A DNA stretch of 12,615 bases from an uncultured Duncaniella sp. (GCA_958352885.1 CATWQI010000020.1:1-12615), one strand, 5' to 3'; counted from the first letter of the stretch, positions 1-8,405 are shown. The notes: generated from the sequence alone by a model not told the origin. Program-made: numbers and translations.

Positions 1-555
1 TAAATTGCGATTTATCTCACGATTAAGTGCAACCTTTCGGTCTATATCATGGAGAAGCTGTCCGATTGCTTTTTGATTGGCTAAATCAGGGATAAAAACA
101 GTTAAATCCTTTATCCTGTCAGGGGTGGTGTGTCTGATTTTCGTTTGTTGAGCACCTGCGGCTAATTGTTGCTTTACTATCTTGGAAGGGAGAAGATAAT
201 AACAAAAATTTCGGTCAAGTTTTGATTCATCAGGTGTAACCAATGCCACATCCTGACTTTGAATATATTTTCCCGATTCAGGAATCATAGCTGTACTTCC
301 AAGCAGACCGGGAGTCTGTTCTGTCAGAGGTGTAATAATGTCTCCTTCGCTAAGAATGAATTCCGGCTTTACCGGTCCCGTAAAGTACAAATCATTTTTA
401 GAAGTATTGTCTTTGAATCCACCACCTTGATAGTCGAAATTTCCAAGAGTGAGACGTATAAGATCTCCCTCAGTCGCATAGTACTCGCCAGAAAGTGACG
501 TTCCACGGCAAACATCAATTAGTTCACCCAGTTTATATTTTTTCAATTTAAACAT
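1..555 (-). CDS. hsdS: Type I restriction-modification specificity subunit HsdS (partial, C-terminus beyond the left edge)
   Basis: DNA-recognition subunit of the type I complex; it directs HsdM and HsdR to a bipartite target. I translated 185 codons that run off the left edge with no stop. Residues 8-15 (KLGELIDV) are the usual opening of a target recognition domain. Residues 138-185 hold the typical end of that domain and the start of the conserved spacer: QTKIRHTTPDRIKDL, then IPDLANQKAIGQLL and DIDRKVALNREINRNL. So one whole recognition domain and the first turns of the central helical spacer are visible; the second domain is outside. Start: I chose ATG at 555 because the family motif begins seven residues later. 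An in-frame ATG at 582 would add nine residues and lie 6 bp after the preceding stop, so it cannot be excluded. Last visible gene of the defence operon. The family is certain; the specificity cannot be read. Confidence 0.93.
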   Translation of the reverse strand, partial: MFKLKKYKLGELIDVCRGTSLSGEYYATEGDLIRLTLGNFDYQGGGFKDNTSKNDLYFTGPVKPEFILSEGDIITPLTEQTPGLLGSTAMIPESGKYIQSQDVALVTPDESKLDRNFCYYLLPSKIVKQQLAAGAQQTKIRHTTPDRIKDLTVFIPDLANQKAIGQLLHDIDRKVALNREINRNL

Positions 556-588
556 TAACAAAATACGAAAGATATTAAACATGGCTTT

Positions 589-1902
589 TTAAGACTGCCG
601 ATTTGACATTCTATTTGCCTTTGTTTGGAATTTTTTATATTTTGAACGCATAATATAATACGTAAAAGCATTCCTGATTTTAAAATGCATTTGACTATGA
701 GTATGTCGAAATATACCATTAAAGATTTGTATGCCTGCTGTTATTGTACTAGCCCATTCGTTGTGTTTTTTCTTGGATCTAAATATGTTATTATCGCATT
801 TAAATGAATTAATTTCAATAATTTGTTTCTCCATCCAAAACAACATCATATCCAAGAAGGCATCATAATATCGACCGAATCGTTTAATTTGATTGCGCCT
901 AAAGGATTCTTCTACTGCTTGAGATAAGTGATATAGAATTCTAATTATAGTGTTATTAAAAGTGAGAAAGTAATTTGAATACGCAATACTGATTTTTGTA
1001 AAATTTGTGTTTTGAAGGTGCGTGAGTACGATATTTTTATTTGATTTATTTGATACAAACATCTCGAAATACTGATTCTCGGCTTCGTCGAAATTTGTAA
1101 AGCCCTGAATCTCAGGAATACCATCACTTCCTGTGGCAATGAGGAAAAAATGTTTGGATTGAAGACGGAGTGAATTCCAATGTTTTCGTACCTCAATATA
1201 ATTCTGCGCGAAGACTTCGCCTAATTTATGTATATATCCATATTTGATGATTGTATCTGCAATAATATTTATTTCATTCGGACCAAGTGTTTGTATTGCT
1301 TTAGATAATAATAAGTGTAAGTCGAACAATTCTTCGTTACAACTTCTCCCATTCTCTTTTAATTTAAGACCATATAACAAATCTGAAATTTCTACCAAAG
1401 TAGCCCAATTATGGTGTTCAAGACTTCTTAATTGTATTTCAACTCTACGATTATCCCCTTTCACCACCACATTTAGATGAATCGATTTGTAGCCACTTTC
1501 TTTAGGGTTTGCGATATAATCATTTATTTTCCCTTTCAATTCAAAAGGGAGTTTAGAAATTCTTTTTAATATGCGATTGTATAAATCATAGACTTGCTGC
1601 TCATTAGATAAAATACATCGACATCCTGCAATATCTTCTGCACGATTCACTTGCATCTCAGGGAAGCGAATAAGTTTACTTATAATAGATTCAATTCGTT
1701 TTATTCTATAAGTGCAAACGCAATTCGCATCAATTTTATGAGCTAATTGTTCGATACTATTAAAAATAGTAGACAGAGGTGACTTGTAGCTGGTTCTAAG
1801 ATACTGTAGCATCTCATAATCAGCATCAGAGATATTGTTTATGTCCGCTCGAATTCTATCTCCCAACTTTTTATAGTCACTATTTGAATATGCTTTACTC
1901 AT
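589..1902 (-). CDS. RelA/SpoT-domain (alarmone synthetase-like) protein embedded in the type I RM operon
   Basis: A 437-residue protein with a RelA/SpoT nucleotidyltransferase domain at about residues 40-180. The visible motifs fit pyrophosphokinase synthetases: R66-I-K68 with S72 and K76 (basic ATP-binding helix), D90-I-A-G-C-R95 (metal-binding Asp and Gly-x-Arg), Y129..NPKESGYKSIH ending at H142 (guanosine-stacking Tyr138 region), and VEIQLRS with E155, Q157, R159, followed by HHNWA at 163-167. No HD hydrolase domain precedes it and no TGS or ACT domain follows, so it is a synthetase-only protein. Residues about 190-437 form a long aromatic, probably helical extension I do not recognise; ordinary small alarmone synthetases are about half this length. 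Known members of this superfamily make (p)ppGpp or, in toxic versions, ppApp or pyrophosphorylated tRNA; which applies here is unknown. Lies 47 bp after rhuM and just before hsdS, and is much more AT-rich than hsdM/hsdR, which suggests separate acquisition. Confidence 0.88.
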   Translation of the reverse strand: MSKAYSNSDYKKLGDRIRADINNISDADYEMLQYLRTSYKSPLSTIFNSIEQLAHKIDANCVCTYRIKRIESIISKLIRFPEMQVNRAEDIAGCRCILSNEQQVYDLYNRILKRISKLPFELKGKINDYIANPKESGYKSIHLNVVVKGDNRRVEIQLRSLEHHNWATLVEISDLLYGLKLKENGRSCNEELFDLHLLLSKAIQTLGPNEINIIADTIIKYGYIHKLGEVFAQNYIEVRKHWNSLRLQSKHFFLIATGSDGIPEIQGFTNFDEAENQYFEMFVSNKSNKNIVLTHLQNTNFTKISIAYSNYFLTFNNTIIRILYHLSQAVEESFRRNQIKRFGRYYDAFLDMMLFWMEKQIIEINSFKCDNNIFRSKKKHNEWASTITAGIQIFNGIFRHTHSQMHFKIRNAFTYYIMRSKYKKFQTKANRMSNRQS

Positions 1903-1949
1903 ATACTATTGTCCATAATCATCAATAACTAAAAAACATCTACGACCAT

Positions 1950-2951
1950 TCAGTCCTTGTCGAGCATACCCCGGATTTCCTTGTCGAAATCGGAGTCTAT
2001 TTGCTGGATTGGATTGAAGAGGTCGTATTCGGCTTCTGCCTTGGCTTTGGCTTGCGCAGCCGAGATACTTCCCTTGTTGGGAAGAATCTCATAGTCGTTG
2101 AACGTCAAGAATTTGTTGACGCTTGCCGCGAACTGCTCCATGTTGAAGACGTTGCCACGCTCAATCTGTCCTTCGATATAGTCGAAGTAAGAGGTAACAG
2201 TGCGTTCAAGCGAGCGGATTTCTTTCTCCGTCAGATAATTCTTAGCGATGGAGACATCAGATTTCAGTATGCGTCCTTCGGGCGCATACTTCCATGTTGT
2301 CAGACCCATGTGCGGCTTTGTATGGTCCGCTCCGGCATGGATGATTTCAGCGGCGGTATGTCCGGTAATAGCATAGTGAAAGCGGTTCTGCACCATTGCG
2401 TAAAACTCTTTGGTAGTCGGGGCCAAACGGTCATAGTCAATACTACATTCGGCATAGATGTCGGTTATCTGCTGCCAGATGCGACGCTCGCTGGCACGGA
2501 TAGAGCGCACCCGTTCCAAGAGTTCACGGAAATAATCGCGTCCGAACACCGCATTTCCTTGCTTCAGTCGGTCGTCATCAAGCACAAACCCCTTGCGGAT
2601 AAATTCATTCAGTACGCGAGTTGCCCATTGCCTGAATAGCGTTGCTCGTTGACTATTAACACGATATCCAACGCTGATAATCGCGTCAAGGTTATAAAAC
2701 GATCTTTCGCGTTCAACTTGACGATTTCCTTCGGTTTGAACTATTCGAATTTTTCGAATAGTTGAATCCTCGGTCAATTCATTTGATGAGTATATTTCTT
2801 TGAGATGATAATTTATAGTGTTGACTTCAACCCCGAAAAGCTCTGCCATGGCTTTTTGTGTCAGAAAAATTGTTTCATCCTGAACGATAGCCTGTACAGT
2901 TCCCGAATTGTCGGGCAGATTATATAGAATAAATTGTATTTCCTTTGCCAT
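1950..2951 (-). CDS. rhuM: RhuM-family protein
   Basis: A 333-residue protein of the RhuM family, first named from a Salmonella pathogenicity island and common beside type I RM genes in gut bacteria; its biochemical role is not established. Recognisable blocks: an N-terminal stretch at 15-50 (NSGTVQAIVQDETIFLTQKA then MAELFGV..TINYHL) that looks like a small DNA-binding winged-helix region; the family signature at 87-110 with YRVNSQRATLFRQWA; a central segment 200-225 (AAEIIHAGADHTKPHMGLTTW); and the conserved end FLTFNDYEILPNKGSIS at 281-297 followed by a charged Ala/Lys/Glu helix. Length is normal for the family and the gene looks intact. It starts only 4 bp after the hsdM stop, so it is almost surely co-translated with the methylase. 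A role as regulator or accessory effector of the RM complex is inference. Confidence 0.93.
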   Translation of the reverse strand: MAKEIQFILYNLPDNSGTVQAIVQDETIFLTQKAMAELFGVEVNTINYHLKEIYSSNELTEDSTIRKIRIVQTEGNRQVERERSFYNLDAIISVGYRVNSQRATLFRQWATRVLNEFIRKGFVLDDDRLKQGNAVFGRDYFRELLERVRSIRASERRIWQQITDIYAECSIDYDRLAPTTKEFYAMVQNRFHYAITGHTAAEIIHAGADHTKPHMGLTTWKYAPEGRILKSDVSIAKNYLTEKEIRSLERTVTSYFDYIEGQIERGNVFNMEQFAASVNKFLTFNDYEILPNKGSISAAQAKAKAEAEYDLFNPIQQIDSDFDKEIRGMLDKD

Positions 2952-2955
2952 GATT

Positions 2956-4599
2956 TCAGCTGTTAAATTTAAGGGATTTCAGTTGTGTCAGAATCTCTGT
3001 CTCCAGACGGTGGCTTTCAGCAAACATTTCAGTTAACTTGGACTCATAGTCAGCCATACGCCGGTTGAACTCCTCTTCTGTTATATCAACGTATTCAATC
3101 TTGATATCGAAGTATTGACCGGCTGAAAGCGAGTAGCCCTTCTCCTTGATTTCATCGTAGGTTACGGCAACAGAGAACCCATCCTCTGCTTCACGGTTAC
3201 GGAAAGTAGTTACAATCTTGTTGATTTCTTCCGGACGAAGGCGTTTCTTCTGATTGTTTCCCTCCTTGTATTCTTCACCGAGTTTGGAAGCGTCAATCAG
3301 GATTACTTTATCAGAAGATTTGGAATTGTCGAAGAACAATACCGAAACATTTGTCCCGGTGTTTGCAAACACATTCGAGGGCATTGACACAACGCCATGA
3401 ATAATCTTGTTGTCAACGATATATTTCAATATCTTGTTCTCGATTCCCGACTTGGCAGTAATAAAGCCCGTGGGAATAACTATCGCACCTTTGCCATTAG
3501 GCTTCAGAGATTTGATAACGTGCTGAATAAAGCATGTATATATCGCCATACTCTCCTTTTTCTTGGCAGGGACATTCGGGACACCTGCCCAGAAACGAGC
3601 CGTCTGGGCTGCAATCTTTTCGCGGGTGTCGGCAAAGTCCATCTTGAACGGTGGATTGGAAACCACATAGTCAAACTGACGGATGGCTGTTCCTTCATCG
3701 TTCTTGTGGTAGGGCGACACAAGGGTATCACCTTGCACAGCATGGTCGAGCGAAGACACAAGTCCGTTGAGGAGCAGATTTAATTTCAGCATTTTATTGC
3801 TTCGCTGCGAAATATCCTGAGCAAAGATGGTGCATTTGCTGTTGCCAATCTGATGTGCAAGAGCCATAAGCAGAGTGCCGGTTCCTGCCGAAGGATCGTA
3901 TGCCTCGATGTTGTGCAGGTCGTCGTCCTCACTCACAAGCAGACGGGCCATGATAGTGGCGATGGCGTGGGGTGTATAGTATTCGGCATATTTACCACCT
4001 CCGGCTGTATTGTAGTCTTTGATAAGATATTCAAAGATGGTGGCAAAGAAGTCATAACCCTTTTCATCAGAGAATGCTTCCTCAAATGAGAATCCGACAA
4101 GTTTGTCAACCAATGCGCGGGCAAACGCCGGACGCTGGTCAATGTCGGTGACGTATGGTGTCAGACGCTCAAAGAGCGGAATTTTTGTATTCTGGGTGGT
4201 CTGTGTCGAGAAGATTTCAATGTTCTGCTCGGCAATATCAGTCATGGTTGCATCGAAAATCTCATCAAAGTTTCCTTTGCTCTGATTGTTCCAGAGTGTG
4301 TAAAGAAGATGCTGCGGCTGGAGTTTCAGCGACTCCGGGGGAAGGAACACCATCAGCAGTTCACGCTCAGCATCGCCGAGTCCGGCATAGGCGAGTTCCC
4401 AGTGCTCGGCCACACTGAGTTTCTTTGCAACAGGACTCTTCGATTTCTTGAGTTCGTAACCGAACTTATCATTGAGAAACTTATACAGAAATATCTGCGT
4501 GATAATCTTGTATTCGTTTCCGTCGTTGCCGAGTCCGTATGACTGGCAGGTGGCTTTGAGGTCGTCTATTAGACGTATGGTTTTTTCTTTCAGATCCAT
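2956..4599 (-). CDS. hsdM: Type I restriction-modification methyltransferase subunit HsdM
   Basis: N6-adenine methyltransferase subunit: transfers a methyl group from S-adenosylmethionine to adenine in the HsdS-chosen target, protecting host DNA; needed for both modification and restriction complexes. At 547 residues it has normal length. An N-terminal helical HsdM_N domain spans about 5-165; the lead-in EYYTPHAIATIMARLL is at 206-221; the SAM-binding loop DPSAGTG is at 235-241; the catalytic NPPF motif, preceded by FDYVVS, is at 315-318; FIQHVIKSLKPNGKGAIVIP at 357-376 continues the Rossmann fold. The C-terminus (about 503-547) is a charged helix of the type that contacts HsdS. The start ATG lies 9 bp after the hsdR stop and the stop lies 4 bp before rhuM. 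All key residues are present, so the enzyme should be active. Confidence 0.97.
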   Translation of the reverse strand: MDLKEKTIRLIDDLKATCQSYGLGNDGNEYKIITQIFLYKFLNDKFGYELKKSKSPVAKKLSVAEHWELAYAGLGDAERELLMVFLPPESLKLQPQHLLYTLWNNQSKGNFDEIFDATMTDIAEQNIEIFSTQTTQNTKIPLFERLTPYVTDIDQRPAFARALVDKLVGFSFEEAFSDEKGYDFFATIFEYLIKDYNTAGGGKYAEYYTPHAIATIMARLLVSEDDDLHNIEAYDPSAGTGTLLMALAHQIGNSKCTIFAQDISQRSNKMLKLNLLLNGLVSSLDHAVQGDTLVSPYHKNDEGTAIRQFDYVVSNPPFKMDFADTREKIAAQTARFWAGVPNVPAKKKESMAIYTCFIQHVIKSLKPNGKGAIVIPTGFITAKSGIENKILKYIVDNKIIHGVVSMPSNVFANTGTNVSVLFFDNSKSSDKVILIDASKLGEEYKEGNNQKKRLRPEEINKIVTTFRNREAEDGFSVAVTYDEIKEKGYSLSAGQYFDIKIEYVDITEEEFNRRMADYESKLTEMFAESHRLETEILTQLKSLKFNS

Positions 4600-4608
4600 T
4601 GTCGGTAA

Positions 4609-7600
4609 TTAACACGCCGCGTAGGTGGCATTATATTGGTTGAGATACTGGCGGGCAATGCCGTTCTTGACGAAGTTGTAGTCATCAAGAGTGGCATCAT
4701 CGCTGATTTGCGGGAAATGTGAAAGCATATTGGCCACAATCTGCAAGACTGTCTGCTCGAAGTAGGCATCCTTTTTGAGGATGTCGTTCTTGTCATAGAC
4801 ACGTTGGTCAACATCTTCTTTTATCATATTGAGTATTACGCAGATTTCGTAGTCGCTGAAAGTGAATATAGGCTTCTTCTCCTGAGCCTTTCGTTCTCCG
4901 TTTATCTCACGGATACGTTTGTGGACTCTGGCAAATTTGGCATCACCGTTATATTTGCCCAACAACGCCTTGTTTGCACGTTGTATATCTTTCAGCCTTC
5001 CGATTATCTTGTCAAGTTCGGCTGTCTCCTCGTTGAATTTTGCAATTGAGTCGATAACGAACCCACGCTCCTTGAAGCGTTCAGTAAATGCCTCTCTCAG
5101 AGTAATGAATTCAGGGTCATCGGGGTCGATATTGTCAAGGAAGGCACGTATAGTGTCACGCCACTTGTCCTGAAGTTCACGCCCACCGGAAATGAGTTTC
5201 AACTCTTCCTCGCCAATCTTGGAGAATGTAAACTCAATATCCTGCATTGCCTCGTTTACCAGTACTGTGGTCTGCTCATCGGCATTGAACGCTTCCTTCT
5301 GATTTATAATGGTGATATGATGCTGCACCTCCTTGAGCATGTCGGGGAGTTTAGTCAGTTCTACATGAGAGAACTTCTCCTTGAGGTCGTCATCGCCGAA
5401 AGTGCGCACAAGGTTTCCGCAGTCTCGGGCTGCTTCGAGTGCCTTTTTGAGTTTCAGAAGCACTTCTTTATCCTGAATAGTCGAGACTTCCGAACTGAAT
5501 TCCTCTACATTGTCAACCGTATAATCAAAGAGTACATCATGTATGTCACGCATGGTATCAAGTATCTCCTGTGGATTCTCGATAACTTGTGTGAAAGTAT
5601 CTGTAATACCGGTGCCATCCTCGTGCGGGTCATTGAATCGATTGAGTTCCTGAAGGTATGCCTCATTGGTTTCATCAAAATTGCGTTTGATGTCGGCAAA
5701 ATCGATGACATAGCCATAACGGTTATTCTTATACGGTCGGTTTACGCGGGTAAGCGCCTGAAGGAGATTGTGGTCTTTGAGCTTACGCCCGAAGTATAGA
5801 CGCTTCAGACGGGGCGCATCAAACCCTGTCAAAAGCATATTGAAGACTATGAGCACATCGACTGTCATATTCTTTTTGAAATCCTTAACAACCTGTTTTC
5901 GAGTTTCCTTGTCGTCGGTGTCGTGAAGGATAAGCCGAGCTTTGAGATTGGTCGGAAAAGATGCGTCTTTGTTCATCTCTCGCTGCACCTCGTCCCAATA
6001 TAGTGCGAGATTTCGTGCCTGTCCACTGGTTTCACAGATAATCATACCTGCAAGAGTTTCATCTCCATGCTGACGGCGGAAACGAGACAGGTCGGTTATG
6101 ATATATCGAATCAGTTCCTTGACATAGTTCTCATGCTCTATAATAGTAGCTTTCTGAACATCTTTTTTCTGCACGAGCTGATCAAGTTTATCAAGCACTG
6201 CTGTGAGTTTCTCCTTGTAGGACGTTTCTATTTCCTCTCGTATTATCTTCAATGTATAACCGTCTGCGATTGAGCGGTCATAATAATATGTATGGAAATA
6301 CTCGTTGAAAACACTGGCTGTTGCTTTCTCTTCTTTCAGAAGTGGAGTGCCCGTCAGTGCAATCTTTATTGAATTAGGGTCTGCTTCAAAAAGGTTGGCG
6401 AGAAAGCAACCGCCGGGGCGGTAGCCTCTGTGCGCTTCATCAAGAATAAAGATGCGTTGAAGATTTGTGGCGTAGTCCGGCAATTTAACCTTTTCCTTGT
6501 CCTCGGCGAAACGCTGTATGTTGACAACAGTTATCTCTTGCTTGCCGGAGGCTCCCTGCTGGGACTGATTATTGCGGAACTGTTCCATCAATTCCTTGCG
6601 GGAATTGGCCGTAGTCACGACAAGTCCTCGGGCTTCAAACTCTTGTGTGGCCTGTTCGAGAAGGTCAAGACGGTCAACTATAAAATAGAACTTGGCGACT
6701 TTATCCTGTCGGGCAAAATAATCATTGAGGATATATGCGAGATGATAAGACAGAGCTGTCTTTCCGCTGCCCTGCGTATGCCATACCACACCGGCTTTAG
6801 CCCCCTTGTCGAGATGCTCGCATATAGCCATTGAAGCAAACATCTGTTGATAACGCATAATGTGCTTCTGGTCTGTTATCTCAATCTTGCCGTCAACCTC
6901 TCGTTCTGATTTAACGTAAGCAATGCCATACCGAAGAATGAATAGCAGACGCTCTGGAGAACACATTGAGGTAAGGATTCGATTGGTCGGTGTGTTCGTG
7001 TCGAGATTTGTCTTATACTCAGGGGTTGTATGAATTACCTGACAGTTGAAATCTTTTAGAATCTTTTTCTCTACCTCTTTATCTATCGGTTTATATGGAT
7101 AATTCCGATTATATGGCGCAACATCGGCATTGGAACGGTTCTCTTCCCTAAAACAGTTAAACGGGGCAGACTCACGCGCTGCTGTGCAATAGAACGCACC
7201 CTGCAATGGTACAATACCACCCATCGCGTCATATTCCATGTTGTTGGAGAAAATCATCAACTGGGTAATATTGATAAATGAGCGGAAACGCTTGTTAGGG
7301 AACCGTTGAAGATTCATACGCCTGCTTTCCGCCACCATTCCCCCGCTGTTATTAGGCTTCTTAACTTCGATGAAGACTAATGGAAGACCATTTATGAACA
7401 GAGTAATATCCGGGCGGAACTCATCCTGCCCATTCTTACAGGTGAATTCAGCAGTGAAATGGAAGGTATTGTTTGCCGGATTCTCGAAGTCAATGAGTTT
7501 TACAGGAGATACCGCTTTGAGACGCTGATAAAAAGCCCGTCCGAGGTCATCGTTCTTCAAATCATTGCGAATATCCTGAAGCATCTGTTTTGCTGATATT

Positions 7601-7782
7601 GCCGAATCGGGATTAAGACGCACGAATTGAGTCTCAAATATTTCAAGTAAAATATTTGTGGAAGAATCATAAACTTTTCCAGCATCTTCTTCTGAAATTT
7701 TACCGAAATATTTATACCCAAGTCGGGTCAGATGCACCATTGCAGGCATCTGGACTCGTGTTGCTTCGTTAAATTTACTCAT
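4609..7782 (-). CDS. hsdR: Type I restriction endonuclease motor subunit HsdR
   Basis: ATP-dependent translocase and nuclease of the type I complex; it reels in DNA from an unmethylated target and cuts at a distance. At 1057 residues it is full length. The N-terminal nuclease domain has the PD-(D/E)xK signature: P124-D125 and, 14 residues on, E139-V-K141. Two RecA-like helicase domains follow. Walker A is HTQGSGKT (335-342); motif II is LDEAH (447-451) inside FILDEAHRGYRPGG; motif III is LTGTP (476-480); motif VI is QALTRVNRPY (675-684). The C-terminal helical part (about 760-1050) is what anchors HsdR to HsdM/HsdS. Its ATG overlaps the stop of the upstream XRE gene as ATGA, so translation of the nuclease is probably coupled to the regulator. 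No frameshift or missing catalytic residue is seen. Confidence 0.97.
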   Translation of the reverse strand: MSKFNEATRVQMPAMVHLTRLGYKYFGKISEEDAGKVYDSSTNILLEIFETQFVRLNPDSAISAKQMLQDIRNDLKNDDLGRAFYQRLKAVSPVKLIDFENPANNTFHFTAEFTCKNGQDEFRPDITLFINGLPLVFIEVKKPNNSGGMVAESRRMNLQRFPNKRFRSFINITQLMIFSNNMEYDAMGGIVPLQGAFYCTAARESAPFNCFREENRSNADVAPYNRNYPYKPIDKEVEKKILKDFNCQVIHTTPEYKTNLDTNTPTNRILTSMCSPERLLFILRYGIAYVKSEREVDGKIEITDQKHIMRYQQMFASMAICEHLDKGAKAGVVWHTQGSGKTALSYHLAYILNDYFARQDKVAKFYFIVDRLDLLEQATQEFEARGLVVTTANSRKELMEQFRNNQSQQGASGKQEITVVNIQRFAEDKEKVKLPDYATNLQRIFILDEAHRGYRPGGCFLANLFEADPNSIKIALTGTPLLKEEKATASVFNEYFHTYYYDRSIADGYTLKIIREEIETSYKEKLTAVLDKLDQLVQKKDVQKATIIEHENYVKELIRYIITDLSRFRRQHGDETLAGMIICETSGQARNLALYWDEVQREMNKDASFPTNLKARLILHDTDDKETRKQVVKDFKKNMTVDVLIVFNMLLTGFDAPRLKRLYFGRKLKDHNLLQALTRVNRPYKNNRYGYVIDFADIKRNFDETNEAYLQELNRFNDPHEDGTGITDTFTQVIENPQEILDTMRDIHDVLFDYTVDNVEEFSSEVSTIQDKEVLLKLKKALEAARDCGNLVRTFGDDDLKEKFSHVELTKLPDMLKEVQHHITIINQKEAFNADEQTTVLVNEAMQDIEFTFSKIGEEELKLISGGRELQDKWRDTIRAFLDNIDPDDPEFITLREAFTERFKERGFVIDSIAKFNEETAELDKIIGRLKDIQRANKALLGKYNGDAKFARVHKRIREINGERKAQEKKPIFTFSDYEICVILNMIKEDVDQRVYDKNDILKKDAYFEQTVLQIVANMLSHFPQISDDATLDDYNFVKNGIARQYLNQYNATYAAC

Positions 7783-8027
7783 TGCTCGCCGTAAGATGTT
7801 GAGGGTTCACATGCCATCGCCGTCTCATTAGTACTGTTAAGCAACGACCGAATATCCACATTAAGACATTCTGCAATAGCTGTCAAAGTCTCCAAAGACG
7901 GCTGTGCTGTATTGGTACACCATTTGGAAACGGTTGCAGGGTCTTTTCCAAGCTCCTTGGCAAGCCAAAGGTTGGTCTTGTGTTGCTCAGCAAGAACTAC
8001 TTTTAATCGGTTTATGTATTTTGCCAT
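7779..8027 (-). CDS. XRE/Cro-type HTH regulator leading the type I RM operon
   Basis: An 82-residue protein with one lambda-repressor-like helix-turn-helix of the HTH_3/XRE class at about residues 7-63: LKVVLAEQHKTNLWLAKELG, then KDPATVSKWCTN as the recognition helix, then QPSLETLTAIAECLNVDIRS. The remaining C-terminal 18 residues look unstructured, so it has no sensor domain. Size and place resemble controller proteins of restriction systems, which bind near their own promoter and delay nuclease synthesis; this role is inferred from position. The stop overlaps the hsdR start by 4 nt (ATGA). A Bacteroides-type promoter lies about 24-54 bp upstream of its start codon. The perfect inverted repeat at 8118-8176 is a possible binding site. 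Confidence 0.9.
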   Translation of the reverse strand: MAKYINRLKVVLAEQHKTNLWLAKELGKDPATVSKWCTNTAQPSLETLTAIAECLNVDIRSLLNSTNETAMACEPSTSYGEQ

Positions 8028-8050
8028 TGCCTTCTGATTTGCGAATTATG

Positions 8051-8081
8051 CAAATTTAGTGATAAATTCCGATATGGCAAT
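8051..8081 (-). promoter_or_regulatory. Bacteroides-type promoter for the XRE-hsdR-hsdM-rhuM-RelA/SpoT-hsdS operon
   Basis: On the minus strand, TAAATTTG at 8058-8051 is an exact match to the Bacteroides -7 element TAnnTTTG. ATTG at 8081-8078 lies 19 bp upstream, a 3 of 4 match to the -33 element TTTG. The expected start of transcription is about 8043-8046, giving a short leader before the ATG at 8027. Confidence 0.65.
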
Positions 8082-8117
8082 AAAATATGCTGAGAAACAT
8101 AAACCCATAAATGACAG

Positions 8118-8176
8118 CATATAAATATCGGTGCGGTTGGTAAAAATTGTTGGCAAAAGTAGTCGATATTTATATG
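8118..8176. repeat. Perfect 13-bp inverted repeat (candidate operator)
   Basis: CATATAAATATCG at 8118-8130 is repeated as its exact reverse complement CGATATTTATATG at 8164-8176, with 33 bp between. Centre-to-centre distance is 46 bp, a little over four helical turns, which fits two bound dimers facing each other better than a hairpin. It sits between the two divergent promoters. No T-run follows either arm, so a terminator is unlikely. Confidence 0.7.
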
Positions 8177-8268
8177 GATTTTGGGGCAAATAAGTGAATA
8201 GTAGGGAGAAAGGGCATATATAAATAATCGCCCCATTTGTAAAGTTTGTGAATGTCTGGATGACAGGC

Positions 8269-8299
8269 TTTTATGCTACAATCTATTTGCATAATTTTG
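8269..8299 (+). promoter_or_regulatory. Candidate promoter for the HTH-DUF3987-primase genes
   Basis: TAATTTTG at 8292-8299 matches the Bacteroides -7 element TAnnTTTG. TTTT at 8269-8272, 19 bp upstream, is a 3 of 4 match to the -33 element. This would leave a leader of about 100 nt before the ATG at 8406. Weaker than the leftward promoter. Confidence 0.4.
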
Positions 8300-8405
8300 C
8301 CGTTGTATTGATACGATGTCAATTGCAGAGACATCTTTTCAGATGGTGAACACGGGAATGCCTGCAACACTTCCCCGACGACCATAACCGCTAATACATC
8401 ATATC

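Larger units (their letters stand above)
8028..8405. other. Divergent intergenic regulatory region between the defence operon and the primase module
   Basis: 378 bp with no convincing gene. Minus-strand open frames exist here but have no family features and one overlaps promoter elements. The region holds a good promoter for the leftward operon, a weaker promoter candidate for the rightward genes, and a perfect 13-bp inverted repeat. A looser relative of that repeat (ATATATAAATAATCG at 8216-8230) lies a little to its right. The AT-rich, repeat-bearing layout is what a shared operator region for two divergent units would look like. Confidence 0.7.

Noticed and set aside
2001..2639. 212-codon open frame on the plus strand opposite rhuM
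   Set aside because: It lies wholly antisense to a strong RhuM gene and its translation has no recognisable domain; a shadow frame.
8012..8385. Small minus-strand frames (74 and 71 codons) in the divergent intergenic region
   Set aside because: No domains, they overlap each other and the promoter and inverted repeat, and no start signal supports them.
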